This document shows, one piece after another, positions 8,651-18,700 of a stretch of 64,000 nucleotides of DNA. The position numbers were made by a program, and so were the translations under genes. Position 1 is the stretch's first letter; every line of letters starts with the position of its first letter. Location of the stretch: contig JACKCC010000021.1 of assembly GCA_020634245.1 (NCBI GenBank), positions 1 to 64,000 of the forward strand, in the 5' to 3' direction. Source of the DNA: Ardenticatenaceae bacterium (lineage in GTDB: Bacteria > Chloroflexota > Anaerolineae > Promineifilales > Promineifilaceae). The notes beneath the pieces are model-generated. The model saw only the letters and a program-made list of their open reading frames with translations, was not told the origin of the DNA and did not search any database.

Positions 8651-8965
8651 TATTTTTTACCCTTTAGACAGCAGGGAAATCTTAATTGAATATCAAACTT
8701 AAGATTATCACAAGCAAATTACATTGTCTACATTTACTATTGTACTACTACTTATCCGTGAATGCTGGTTCAATATGTTAAAAATTTCTGTCAGCACTCG
8801 GTTAAAGGATTTATTGTGCTGTCATGCTGTTTGGTCATTCGTAAAACGGCCGTACACTCGGTATAATCCAATTTTGGATATTCACTTGATACCCTTCAAT
8901 ATACTGTATATTGAATTCTACTGAAGGTATGTCTGAACAACAAGGCAACGGTTGGAGGCTGTGGT
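8651..8965. other. Non-coding gap between divergent transcription units
   Basis: 315 bp without a supported gene. It is AT-rich and contains one ACGGCCGT (8846) and the perfect palindrome at 8895-8915. The short open frame at 8724 has no ribosome site or recognisable content and is not called. Confidence 0.7.
8895..8915. promoter_or_regulatory. 21-bp perfect palindrome, candidate operator
   Basis: Arms TTCAATATAC and GTATATTGAA around one central T. It lies 50 bp before the start of the B12-binding gene and within its likely promoter zone. The symmetry and location fit a dimeric repressor site. No regulator gene is adjacent, so the protein that binds it is unknown. Confidence 0.6.
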
Positions 8966-9370
8966 ATGAACCAATATAAACCGCGCATTCTGGTAGCTAA
9001 ACCGGGTCTGGATGGGCACGACCGCGGGGTTAAAGTTGTTGCCAGGGCTTTGCGAGATGCTGGTATGGAAGTGATTTATACCGGGTTGCGGCAAACGCCG
9101 GAAATGATTGTGGAAGCAGCTCTGCAAGAAGATGTGGATGCCATTGGTTTGAGCATTCTATCTGGGGCACATATGCCTTTAATGGCCCGGATCATGGACT
9201 TGCTGGCTGAGAATGAGATGACGGATATACCTGTTTTTCTGGGCGGCATTGTTCCCAATGATGATATTCCGGCGCTTGAGACGATGGGCGTTCAGGGTAT
9301 TTTTGGCCCTGGCGCTAATATGAATGAAATTGTCGATTTTATCTGGGGGCGCGTACGCTCCCGCGAATGA
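8966..9370 (+). CDS. B12-binding domain protein (methylmalonyl-CoA mutase small-subunit type)
   Basis: 134 residues, matching the C-terminal cobalamin domain of methylmalonyl-CoA mutase. The cobalamin histidine is in KPGLDGHDRG (DxHxxG, about residues 13-22), followed by GLSILSGAH and FLGGIVPNDD. In many bacteria this domain is a separate polypeptide that pairs with a large catalytic subunit to rearrange methylmalonyl-CoA. The large subunit is not in this window. meaB follows after 13 bp, which strongly supports a mutase role. The ATG at 8966 lacks a strong ribosome site (GGAGG is 14 bases away). Confidence 0.9.
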   Translation: MNQYKPRILVAKPGLDGHDRGVKVVARALRDAGMEVIYTGLRQTPEMIVEAALQEDVDAIGLSILSGAHMPLMARIMDLLAENEMTDIPVFLGGIVPNDDIPALETMGVQGIFGPGANMNEIVDFIWGRVRSRE

Positions 9371-9383
9371 AAGGATACTCATT

Positions 9384-10391
9384 GTGGATGAGTTAATTGA
9401 ACGAGCCAGAATGGGCCAAACGCGTGCGGTGGCTCGTTTGATTACACAGGTCGAAAACAGTGAAACGGCCGCTTCCCACATTGTCCCTCAGTTATACGCG
9501 GCAACAGGCAAGGCGCACATCATTGGTGTAACCGGCGCGCCCGGATCTGGCAAAAGTACGCTGGTGAATGAACTGGCCAAAGCCTTGCGCCAGCAGGATC
9601 GGCGAGTTGGCATCATTGCCGTAGACCCTAGCAGCCCGTTTACCGGCGGCGCTTTGTTGGGTGACCGGGTGCGGATGCGTGATTTGGCCGGCGACAAGGG
9701 GATTTTTATTCGCAGTCTGGCCTCACGGGGCAGTCTGGGCGGACTATCACAGGCAACGGCCGTTGTCATCAAAGTGTTAGACGCCGCCGGATTCGATTCG
9801 ATCCTGGTGGAAACCGTAGGTGCTGGCCAGGCCGAGGTGGACATTGCCAGCACGGCTCATACCACTTTGGTCATTGAAGCGCCGGGCATGGGCGACGACG
9901 TGCAATCCATCAAGGCTGGCATTTTGGAAATAGCGAACATTTTGGTCGTGAACAAAGCCGACCGTCCCGGCGCATCGCGCACGGTACGGGCATTGAAAAC
10001 GATGCTGCAATTAGGCGAAACCACGATGGTTCGCCATCACGGCCGTTTCATGCAGACAACGGCCGTTACCGAAAACGAATCCCCCCAAAACCAATGGCCG
10101 GTTCCCGTTCTGGAAACCGTCGCCACCGAAAGCACCGGCATTGCTGAACTGGTTGACCAGGTTCTGGCCCACAAAACTTATCTGCGAAGCACCAACGGCT
10201 GGCTGGAACAGGAAAAAGTACGCAGCCGGCGCGAAGTAGAACAACTATTGCAAGCCCGATTCATGGCTCGTTTTCAAACAATCGTTTCCCAGGATGATCG
10301 CAACCAGCTCATTACAGCGATTGCCAACCGAGAAATTGACCCGTATACGGCCGTAGCCGACATTTTCGCTCACATCAATAACACAGGCTAA
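9384..10391 (+). CDS. meaB: Methylmalonyl-CoA mutase-associated GTPase MeaB
   Basis: 335 residues. G3E-family GTPase that protects and reloads cobalamin-dependent mutases. P-loop GAPGSGKST (about 50-58), DPSSPFTGGALLGDR (about 83-97), the switch region ETVGAGQAEVDI (about 141) and the base-recognition motif NKAD (about 192). The GTG at 9384 is chosen because AAAGGA lies 8 bases upstream. The upstream ATG at 9324 would overlap the B12-domain gene and adds residues not typical of the family. The two genes form an operon. Confidence 0.94.
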   Translation: MDELIERARMGQTRAVARLITQVENSETAASHIVPQLYAATGKAHIIGVTGAPGSGKSTLVNELAKALRQQDRRVGIIAVDPSSPFTGGALLGDRVRMRDLAGDKGIFIRSLASRGSLGGLSQATAVVIKVLDAAGFDSILVETVGAGQAEVDIASTAHTTLVIEAPGMGDDVQSIKAGILEIANILVVNKADRPGASRTVRALKTMLQLGETTMVRHHGRFMQTTAVTENESPQNQWPVPVLETVATESTGIAELVDQVLAHKTYLRSTNGWLEQEKVRSRREVEQLLQARFMARFQTIVSQDDRNQLITAIANREIDPYTAVADIFAHINNTG

Positions 10392-10435
10392 CCAGCAGCC
10401 AGGCGTTAACAATGCTGGCAAAGGGGAAGACACTT

Positions 10436-11383
10436 ATGATGGCATACGGAGAAATCAAACTTTTTGCCGGGACAGGATGTCCGGAACTGGCGCAGCGCAT
10501 CTCCAATTACATCCACGTTCCGTTGAGCGAGTGGGACATCCTCCGATTCCCTAACGAAAACATCCTCGTCCGCCTGCATGGCAGCGTTCGTGGTCAGGAT
10601 GTCTACGTCATCCACAGCCACAACCGGCCTATCCATCGCAGCATCATGGAAATGCTCATCGCCATCGATTGTTTGAAGCGCGACTCCGCCGGACGTATCA
10701 CCGTCGTCATTCCCTATCTGTCATACTCCCAAAGTGACAAAAAAGACCAGCCCCGCATCCCCATCACCGCCCGTCTGCTGGCCAACATGATCGAAGTCGC
10801 TGGTGCCGATCGTTGGATAACTATCGATTTACATTCCGGTCAAATTCAAGGGTTTTACAACATTCCCGGCGATTCCCTGACTGCATTTTATATTTTGGTT
10901 GATTATTTCCGAAAAAAGAAACTGGATGCTGTTGTCGTTACGCCTGACCTGGGCTTTGCCAAACGGGGCCGTAACTATGCTGCCGAACTGGACATGCCCC
11001 TGGCTTTTGTCGAAAAACGGCGCATTGGCAACGAAAGCATCCGTGAAGCGCTTTCCTTAATCGGTAGCGTCGAAAACAAGGATGTCATCATCGTCGATGA
11101 TTTGATTGATACGGCCGGTTCCATCGAACAAGCTGTTAATCTGGTCAAACAAAAAGGTGCAAGAGATGTGTACATCTCTGCCACCCATGCCGTCTTATCC
11201 GATCCGGCGGCTGAACGGTTGAAGAATATGCCGGTCAAAGAAATTGTCCTTACAGACACGCTGCCCATCCCCGAACACAAAATGCTGCCCAACATGACCA
11301 TCCTTACTGTTGCTAAACTGCTCGGTGAAGTCATTCTGCGTTCGCACGAAGGCCGCAGTGTCGGTGAGTTGTTTAACGAATAA
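10436..11383 (+). CDS. prs: Ribose-phosphate pyrophosphokinase
   Basis: 315 residues. It makes PRPP from ribose 5-phosphate and ATP. The metal/substrate site is DLHSGQIQGF (about 130), the flexible loop has EKRRIGNES (about 190) and the PRPP loop is VIIVDDLIDTAGS (about 213-225). The nucleotide loop reads SYSQSDKKDQPR, where many bacterial enzymes have an ARQD-type sequence, so this belongs to a divergent branch. The first of two consecutive ATGs (10436) is preceded by AAGGGGAAG. An ATG at 10412 lies before that ribosome site and is unlikely. It follows meaB closely on the same strand. Confidence 0.93.
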   Translation: MMAYGEIKLFAGTGCPELAQRISNYIHVPLSEWDILRFPNENILVRLHGSVRGQDVYVIHSHNRPIHRSIMEMLIAIDCLKRDSAGRITVVIPYLSYSQSDKKDQPRIPITARLLANMIEVAGADRWITIDLHSGQIQGFYNIPGDSLTAFYILVDYFRKKKLDAVVVTPDLGFAKRGRNYAAELDMPLAFVEKRRIGNESIREALSLIGSVENKDVIIVDDLIDTAGSIEQAVNLVKQKGARDVYISATHAVLSDPAAERLKNMPVKEIVLTDTLPIPEHKMLPNMTILTVAKLLGEVILRSHEGRSVGELFNE

Positions 11384-11445
11384 TGAACAAGCACCCCCGC
11401 TAATCTAATGTTAAGATGAGTGAGGTAATCTAACTGCCTTTATCA

Positions 11446-11478
11446 ATGTGACAGTCACTTCCAAAGTGACTGTCACAT
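11446..11478. repeat. 15-bp perfect inverted repeat just before secA
   Basis: Arms ATGTGACAGTCACTT (11446-11460) and AAGTGACTGTCACAT (11464-11478) with a 3-base loop. Each arm is itself almost palindromic (GTGAC-N-GTCAC). The repeat ends 7 bases before the secA ATG and overlaps the AGGA ribosome site by a few bases, so the hairpin could limit ribosome access. No T-run follows, so it is not a typical terminator. Confidence 0.9.
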
Positions 11479-11485
11479 AGGACAA

Positions 11486-14400
11486 ATGATACAAAAACTT
11501 ATGTTCAAGAAATTAGTTTCCAAAATTGTTGGTGATCCCAATAAAAAAATCATCCAGGAACTCCAGCCGATTGTAGATGAAGTAGCCGAATTGGAATCCC
11601 AGTTCCAGGCTATGACGGACGAGCAGTTGAAGGGAGTAACGGCCGTACTCAAACAACGCCTCGAAGACGGCGAAACCTTGGACGACATCTTGCCTGAAGC
11701 CTACGCCCTGGTCCGCGAAGCCTCCCGCCGTACCACCGGCATGCGCCATTATGACGTTCAGATCATGGGTGGCATCCTCCTCCACCGCGGCGAAATTGTC
11801 GAAATGCGCACCGGCGAGGGTAAAACCCTTGTCGTCACCCTGCCCCTATTCCTGAATGCCCTCACCGGTCAAGGCGTTCAACTTGTCACGGTCAACGAAT
11901 ACCTGGCCCGTCGCGACGGCGGTTGGATGGGCAACATCTACCATTTACTCGGCTTGACCACCGGCTGTATCGGTCCGCAGCAGTTTTCCGCCCTCTTTGA
12001 CCCTGATTATGTTAACCCTGGCGCAGAATTAGAAGACGAACGCCTCGTCCACTGGCGGCCCTGCACCCGGCGGCAAGCCTATCAAGCCGACATTACCTAC
12101 GGTATCAGCAGCGAATTTGGCTTTGATTACCTGCGTGACAACATGGTCACCAATCCTGCCAATCTGGTGCAGCGCGGCCATAACTACGCCGTTATTGACG
12201 AGGTCGATAATGTCCTCATCGACGAAGCGCGGACACCGCTCATCATTTCTGGTCCGGCCGACCAATCGGGCAAAGATTACGCCCGTTTTGCCGGTTATGT
12301 GCGCGGCTTGCGGCAGAACACAGCTGAAGAAGAGGAAGACCCCAACGGCCATTACGACATCGATGAAAAAAGCCGCAGCATCAGCCTGACCGAAATTGGC
12401 ATCGCCGAAATCGAAAAACGCATCCCCGAAATCGACTCGGATGCCGGTGAAAGTCTTTATGATCCCCGTTTCTACCATCTGACCTACTACTTGGACAACG
12501 CCCTTAAAGCCCAATACATGTTCAAACGGGATGTCCAGTACGTCGTTCAGGATGGCGAAGTGATCATTGTCGATGATTTCACCGGCCGTCTGATGCCGGG
12601 ACGCCGCTACTCCGATGGTTTGCACGAGGCCATTGAAGCCAAAGAAGGGGTGACCATCAAGCGCGAGACCATCACCGTTGCCACCATTACCTTGCAAAAC
12701 TATTTCCGGCTTTACGAGAAACTGGCTGGTATGACCGGTACCGCCCTCACCGATGCTGAAGAATTCGATAAGATTTACGAATTGGGCGTTACACCTCTGC
12801 CTACCAACGTGCAATACATCGTCGATAAGGGCGAAATGGGTTTGGTAGAACACAAAGAAAAAGTTGAAGGTACTGAGGCGATTTCCTACTATGACCCAAA
12901 CAACGATACCCCGGTTTTCTTTAAGCGAACTGATTTTCCAGATCAGGTTTACGGTACGGAACAGGCTAAAGACCAGGCTATCATCAATGAGATCAAACGA
13001 GTCGTAAAAACGGGCCGGCCGGTTTTGGTCGGTACAACTTCAGTTGAACACTCAGAATTAATTCATCATTGGCTGCAAAAGGAAAAGATCCAACATAACG
13101 TCCTCAACGCTAAAATTCACCAATCGGAAGCTTTGATTGTGGCCCAGGCCGGCCGCAAAGGGGCCGTGACCATTTCTACCAACATGGCTGGTCGTGGCAC
13201 CGATATTTTGTTGGGTGGCAACCCGGAAGGTTTGACGTCGGAAGCGCTGGAAAAAGATCTTTTCGATCGCAATCTGCTCATTTCGCTGGCCTACCGTCTG
13301 CTGGAAGAAAGTGAAGATGCCGCCCGCAGTATGGCCCAAAAGCATCCCAAACTCAGTGAAGACCTGGTTAGTTGGCTGCTCGAACTCAAACAAGAGTATG
13401 ACACAGCATTGGCAGAAATCGAGGAAGTACAGGTTATCGGTTACCTGAGCCGTGTTTTGCAAGCGCCATATGACATTGATTACAATAATTTATTGACTGT
13501 TTTACGGCTGGTGCATGGCGGCCACCTGGGTCAGGCACGGGATTATCTGGATAGGTTGGGCAAGGATACGGCGCTGGCGGATGAAGCGAAGGGGCTGTGG
13601 GAGGTATACGGCCGTTACCAGCAAGTCCACGCCGATCCCCGATTAGCCGCCCAATTCCTGGCCGAGACTCTGTTCGAGAAACATTACAACGCCCGCGCCG
13701 CCCTCATCCGCGCCGTTTTAGGCAACAATGACGCCGAAGCGCGGGAAATCGTCAAGACCATTCCCGCTCTGCCCGCCAGCCTCATCGACCGCATTCACGA
13801 AATCCGCGCCCATGCTGAAAGCGAACAGCAGGATATCTGGCAGTTGGGTGGCCTGCACGTCATCGGCTCCGAACGGCACGAATCACGCCGCATCGATAAC
13901 CAGCTGCGTGGCCGCGCCGCCCGCCAGGGCGACCCCGGTTCCTCCCGCTTCTTCCTCTCCCTGGAAGACGATTTGATGAAACGGTTTGGCGGCGAACGAC
14001 TCAAGAATTTCATGAGCCGCACCAACATTCCCGAAGATATGCCCATTGAAAGCGGCATGCTGGATCGCATCATCGAAAGCTCCCAGGAACGTATTGAAGG
14101 CTACAACTTTGACATGCGTAAAAACGTTGTTGAGTACGACGACGTGATGAACAAACAGCGCCAGACCATCTACGATGAACGCCGTGCCATCCTGCTGGGC
14201 GAAGAGATTGACCTGGACAGCAAAATCAACGCCGCGTTTGAGAACGCAATTGCCGAGTTGGTAGAAAACTACATCGACAATTACCCGGCCTTCATTCGTG
14301 GTGAAATTGACCGGGCGATTACCGATTTCAGCACCGACGCGACCGATTCCATAAATGTCACCGGCATCGTCGCTCGTTTGCGCGGCTTTCTGCCCGGACT

Positions 14401-15445
14401 GCGTGATGTTGACCGGGCCGAACTGGCTGCTCTTTCCCCGGCCAGATTGGCTGACCGTCTCATGTTGTTAGCCCATGAGAATGAGGCCGAAGGGCGCAAC
14501 CTGTACCAATTAGTACAGGCGATGGGGCGTTTCCTGCCCCTGCTGCCGCCGGTTCCCAACCTGGCTATTTTAACCAGCCGCCGCGGCGGTCAGCTGCAAG
14601 CCCGCGAAAACATCCGCCGGGATTATTTGAAACAGGTAGAACTGTTCTACAACGAGTTCCTGGCCGAACAGGTAAGCGAAAGTGAGCAGAAACAAATCTG
14701 GCAAAAAGCTGAAGCTGAACTGGATAAATCGTTTTCTCTCTTTAATGTGGAGGGGCTTTCGGTCAAAAATGCTCCGTCGCGGCAGCTGCGCTTTAAGATG
14801 GCCGCCGATGAAGTGCTGCAAAATTTGCTGCTCGACAGCCTGTCGGCGCTTTCTGGTCAGCAGCTTGTCACGGCTTTGAATGGCTATGTCGAAACTCAGC
14901 AGGGAAAGTGGCGGCAGCACATCGGCGAAGCAGAGTATCAAAATTTTCAACGCTTCTTGCTATTGAGCGCGATTGACCGTGAATGGCGGGATTATTTGAC
15001 GGCGATGGATGACTTGCGCCGCGAAATTGGGCTGGCTGCCGTCGCGCAGCGTGATCCCAAAGTGGAATATAAACGCCGTTCATTTGAGATGTTTTCGGAT
15101 ATGCGCCGCAACATTGATCAAGATGTGGTGGATCGGTTTTTCCGCCAGGTGGCTTCTCACCAGGCGTTTGTGCAACAGCAGCAGCAGCAGGTGGCCTACC
15201 AACTGCAAGCTCAGGATGCCGGTTATCAGGTTGTTAAGCGGGAGAAGGGCAAAGGGGTGGAATTACGCCGGGATGCGCCTAAAGTGGGTCGGAATGATCC
15301 CTGCCCCTGTGGCAGCGGCAAGAAGTATAAGCAGTGTCACGGCCGTGCCGGTGGCCAACCAACTGCACAACAAACCAATGGACAGGCACAGGGCGGGAAG
15401 AAACGGCAGTCTAAGACCCCCAAGAATTCAGGGCGGCGACGTTAG
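11486..15445 (+). CDS. secA: Preprotein translocase ATPase SecA (long form)
   Basis: 1319 residues, against about 900 in E. coli. It drives export through SecYEG. Walker A RTGEGKTL (about 109), DEVDNVLIDEAR (about 238), MAGRGTDI (about 567), GGLHVIGSERHESRRIDNQLRG (about 787) and GRAARQGDPG (about 806). The C-terminal SEC-C zinc motif is CPCGSGKKYKQCHG (about 1273). Residues about 580-785 form an insertion in the second nucleotide-binding domain some 150 residues longer than in E. coli, mostly helical in character. A second long region lies before the tail. The ATG at 11486 has AGGA close by; the ATG at 11501 matches family N-termini but has no ribosome site. Confidence 0.96.
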   Translation: MIQKLMFKKLVSKIVGDPNKKIIQELQPIVDEVAELESQFQAMTDEQLKGVTAVLKQRLEDGETLDDILPEAYALVREASRRTTGMRHYDVQIMGGILLHRGEIVEMRTGEGKTLVVTLPLFLNALTGQGVQLVTVNEYLARRDGGWMGNIYHLLGLTTGCIGPQQFSALFDPDYVNPGAELEDERLVHWRPCTRRQAYQADITYGISSEFGFDYLRDNMVTNPANLVQRGHNYAVIDEVDNVLIDEARTPLIISGPADQSGKDYARFAGYVRGLRQNTAEEEEDPNGHYDIDEKSRSISLTEIGIAEIEKRIPEIDSDAGESLYDPRFYHLTYYLDNALKAQYMFKRDVQYVVQDGEVIIVDDFTGRLMPGRRYSDGLHEAIEAKEGVTIKRETITVATITLQNYFRLYEKLAGMTGTALTDAEEFDKIYELGVTPLPTNVQYIVDKGEMGLVEHKEKVEGTEAISYYDPNNDTPVFFKRTDFPDQVYGTEQAKDQAIINEIKRVVKTGRPVLVGTTSVEHSELIHHWLQKEKIQHNVLNAKIHQSEALIVAQAGRKGAVTISTNMAGRGTDILLGGNPEGLTSEALEKDLFDRNLLISLAYRLLEESEDAARSMAQKHPKLSEDLVSWLLELKQEYDTALAEIEEVQVIGYLSRVLQAPYDIDYNNLLTVLRLVHGGHLGQARDYLDRLGKDTALADEAKGLWEVYGRYQQVHADPRLAAQFLAETLFEKHYNARAALIRAVLGNNDAEAREIVKTIPALPASLIDRIHEIRAHAESEQQDIWQLGGLHVIGSERHESRRIDNQLRGRAARQGDPGSSRFFLSLEDDLMKRFGGERLKNFMSRTNIPEDMPIESGMLDRIIESSQERIEGYNFDMRKNVVEYDDVMNKQRQTIYDERRAILLGEEIDLDSKINAAFENAIAELVENYIDNYPAFIRGEIDRAITDFSTDATDSINVTGIVARLRGFLPGLRDVDRAELAALSPARLADRLMLLAHENEAEGRNLYQLVQAMGRFLPLLPPVPNLAILTSRRGGQLQARENIRRDYLKQVELFYNEFLAEQVSESEQKQIWQKAEAELDKSFSLFNVEGLSVKNAPSRQLRFKMAADEVLQNLLLDSLSALSGQQLVTALNGYVETQQGKWRQHIGEAEYQNFQRFLLLSAIDREWRDYLTAMDDLRREIGLAAVAQRDPKVEYKRRSFEMFSDMRRNIDQDVVDRFFRQVASHQAFVQQQQQQVAYQLQAQDAGYQVVKREKGKGVELRRDAPKVGRNDPCPCGSGKKYKQCHGRAGGQPTAQQTNGQAQGGKKRQSKTPKNSGRRR

Positions 15446-15745
15446 CATCTGCATCCGGTGAGCCTTATTCCGTAATCCGATAATTCCACCTCGGAAAAAC
15501 CTATTGGGAAAGAGGCTTCGGCTAACGGCTACCAGATTGATGGCAAAGCGTGCGGGTTTCACAAGCTTGGCATGGGTTGTCGCCAGGTGTTCATAGAAGA
15601 CTTCACGCTTTGGGTGTTGACTTTTTACGTCTCTTTCACTAGCATGACTAGAAGTCGCACGTAAAATGGAACCACTTACAAAATAAACGAAATTCCTATT
15701 TCAAGTTCCATCAATTCGTTCGATAATTGAGTAACTGGTTTCATT
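15446..15745. other. 300-bp gap without a recognised feature
   Basis: No gene, tRNA or riboswitch recognised. The words TTTTACGT and ACGTAAAA flank about 15630-15665 as a weak inverted pair. The minus strand is open for about 90 codons here but has no start codon and no recognisable sequence. Confidence 0.5.
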
Positions 15746-18700
15746 ATGCTAGATGAAAGTGCGCCACTATTGGCAATTAAAGAATTACAACAAAGCATCG
15801 CATCGGCCAACACGCTTAGTCAGATGTTTGAGATTGCGCTAGGTTTCGGTCAGGCGCAATTAGGCGCTGAAGAGGTAGAGGTAACACAAACGGCCGTTTC
15901 TATTCTCGATCCTGATGCGGCCGACCTGCAAATTCCCCTGAATGAAACCGGCTACACCCTCAACCTGTATCGCGAACAACCCTTTAATGAAGACGAACAA
16001 GCTTTGGCTGAAATGGCTGCCGCCTTACTGGCAACCGCCCCGTTTTTCCGAACGATGGCTCGCCCTTCAGCGACCCAGCTTAAGCTGCTGCAAAAAGTCA
16101 GCCAGACGGTGGCTGTTGAACAGCAGTTTAAGGCGATTACCACAGTGCTGGGACGCGGTTTTGCCGAAACGCTGCCACAAGCTAATGGCAAACTGTACCT
16201 GTGGAAAGAGGAAACCGGCGAGCTGGTTGTTCATTCCATTTTAGGGCCAACGGTTAAAACCGGTCCTTTGCTGCCGGTTAATGTTGACGAGGAAATGCGG
16301 CAGGTTATCGCGTCGGGGGAAACGGCCGTACTCACCAACCAGTCGCCCCCCCAACTCATCGTCCCGGCTGCCATCAAAAACAAAGTCGTCGCCTTGCTCC
16401 AGGTCATTTACCCATATGGCGCGCAAATCCCGCTGGGAGACATCACCTTTTTAGAGCTGCTGGTCGGCTACCTGGGCATTGCCCTCAACAACACCCGCCT
16501 GCTGGGGGAAGCCTGGCAGCGCACTAATCAGTTGGAAACCATTTACCGGGTCACCGATTCCACCCTGGCCTTGCAGCCACTGGAAACCACGCTGACGGCC
16601 ATTCAAGAACGTCTGATGTCGGCCTTCAACGCTTCAACCTGTTACGTAGCCCTGTATGACAGCGATACCCAGACCTTGAATTTCCCCTGGATCATCCGCC
16701 ATCGGGAGCGCGTTACTCAGGAACCCATTTCTATTCTGGATGATAACAGTTTGGTTGCCTGGGTGGTTGCCAACAACCAGCCATTTATCACAACCGATAG
16801 TGAAACAGAAACAACGCCGGTCAAAGGCATCCCTTTGAGCGATTCCCTGCCGCGGTCGATCATCATTGTTCCTCTGCGTGACGGCACCAATGTATTAGGT
16901 GCTATTTCGATCCAAAATGACGCGCCTAACGCTTTTGACTCCTCTGAATTCAAGACGTTTGTCGCCGTTGCTTCTCATATTGCCACCATCATCAAAAATG
17001 CCCGCTTGTACGATCAGACAAAGAATCTGGTCAATCAGGGAACGCGCGATTATCAAACGGCCGTTGCCCTGCGTCAGGCTATCGCCATCATCAGCACTTC
17101 TCTGGAACCGGCCAGCGTGCTTGATCAGATGCTCATTGCCTTAGGCAGCGTCTTTACCTACGATACGGCTTATGCGTTCATCGTACGAGATGATGAGAAA
17201 TTACAGAATATTACTGGCCGTGACTTTCATAATCGGCCGCTGCCGGTTTCCGGTCATGATTTGCAAATAGCCTGGACAAACAGCCGTCTGCTCAAAGGGA
17301 TTATTGAATCTAAGGAAGCTGTATTTATTGGCAATACGGCCGTTGACCCCGATTACATGTCTGCTGTTGGAAACGAAGTTATGCGTTCCTGGATGGGTGT
17401 TCCGCTGGTGGCACAGCGCACCGTTGTTGGCTTTTTAATGGTTTACAGTGAGCAGCCCAATGCCTTTAAGGAGCGGGAAAAATGGTTGGCGACGACTTTG
17501 TGCGCACATACGGCCGTTGCCCTTAACAACGCCCGCCTCTACCAACGCACTCAGCAGCAGCTCTCCGAAATCAGCACCCTTTACCAGGCCAGCGCCACCA
17601 TGACCGCCAACCTGGACCAGGACTTCGTCCTGCAAACCGTCGTCACCGAAATGGTGCGCGCCTTAAAGGTTGACAGCTGTACCATCTTCGTCTGGGATGA
17701 ACACAAACAACAGTACGATGCAGCCGCCCATAAAAGCATCCTCTACACCGAACAAAAGCAGCCCGACGAGTCAATCGGTTTGATGTCCGTCGAACACCTT
17801 GAAAAACATCCTACACTCCAGCGCCTGTTCGAAACAAAAGAAATTTTTAGCCTGCGTCACGGACATACCTCATCACAAGATGACGCCGACTTACTCACAA
17901 CCTCTAACATGCAGTCTATCTTGTTAGTGCCATTGGTGCGGCGGCAAAAAATGCTGGGCGTCATTGCCATGGGCCAGAAATCCCAACCCCGCACATTTCG
18001 CCAGAGCGAACTGTGGTTGGCGCAAAATTTGGCCGGACAGGCGGCCGTTGCTATTGAACACGCTCATCTCTTTTCCCAGGCCCAGCGGCGCATCGAAGAG
18101 TTATCGACTTTTCACCGGATCGTCCTGCAATTGAATACTCCGCTCCAACTCAAATCGGTGCTGGATACCATCACCGAATCGGCCCTTAAATTGCTGTCCG
18201 ATGCCAGCAATTTGCACATTTATTTATATGATGCCGAAACAGATGAATATACGTTTGGTTCAGCATTATGGCGTGACGGCCGTCGCCAGGCTGCTGTCAG
18301 CCATATCCGCAAAGAGGGTTTAACAGCCCGTGTCGTTCAGGGTGGCAAACCGGTTGTCATCAACGATGCCAGCACCCACCCGCTTTACCAATCACAACAA
18401 TCGAGCGCCTGGGGCATATCGGCAATTGCCGGTTTCCCGCTCAGACATGGCGACCAGGTCATTGGCGCTTTCACCATTACCTATTTGCATCCGCATACGT
18501 TCACCCAGGATGAGCTACTACTGCTCAATTTGCTGGCTGATCAAGCGGCTGTAGCCGTTAAAAACGCGCGTCTCTTCGACGAGTCTCAGCGCCGTCTGCG
18601 CGATATGTCGGCGTTGGTGGACATGGCCAAACAGGTTACGGGCAATTTGAAACTCAAATCTGTATTGCAGACAACAGTTCAAATACTGCAAGGTTTATTG

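Noticed and set aside
8724..8924. A 66-codon frame before the B12-domain gene
   Set aside because: No ribosome site, no recognisable content, and it runs through the 21-bp palindrome.
15431..15705. About 90 open codons on the minus strand between secA and the six-GAF kinase
   Set aside because: There is no start codon and I recognise no protein family. It may be a decayed fragment, but the evidence is too thin to call a gene.
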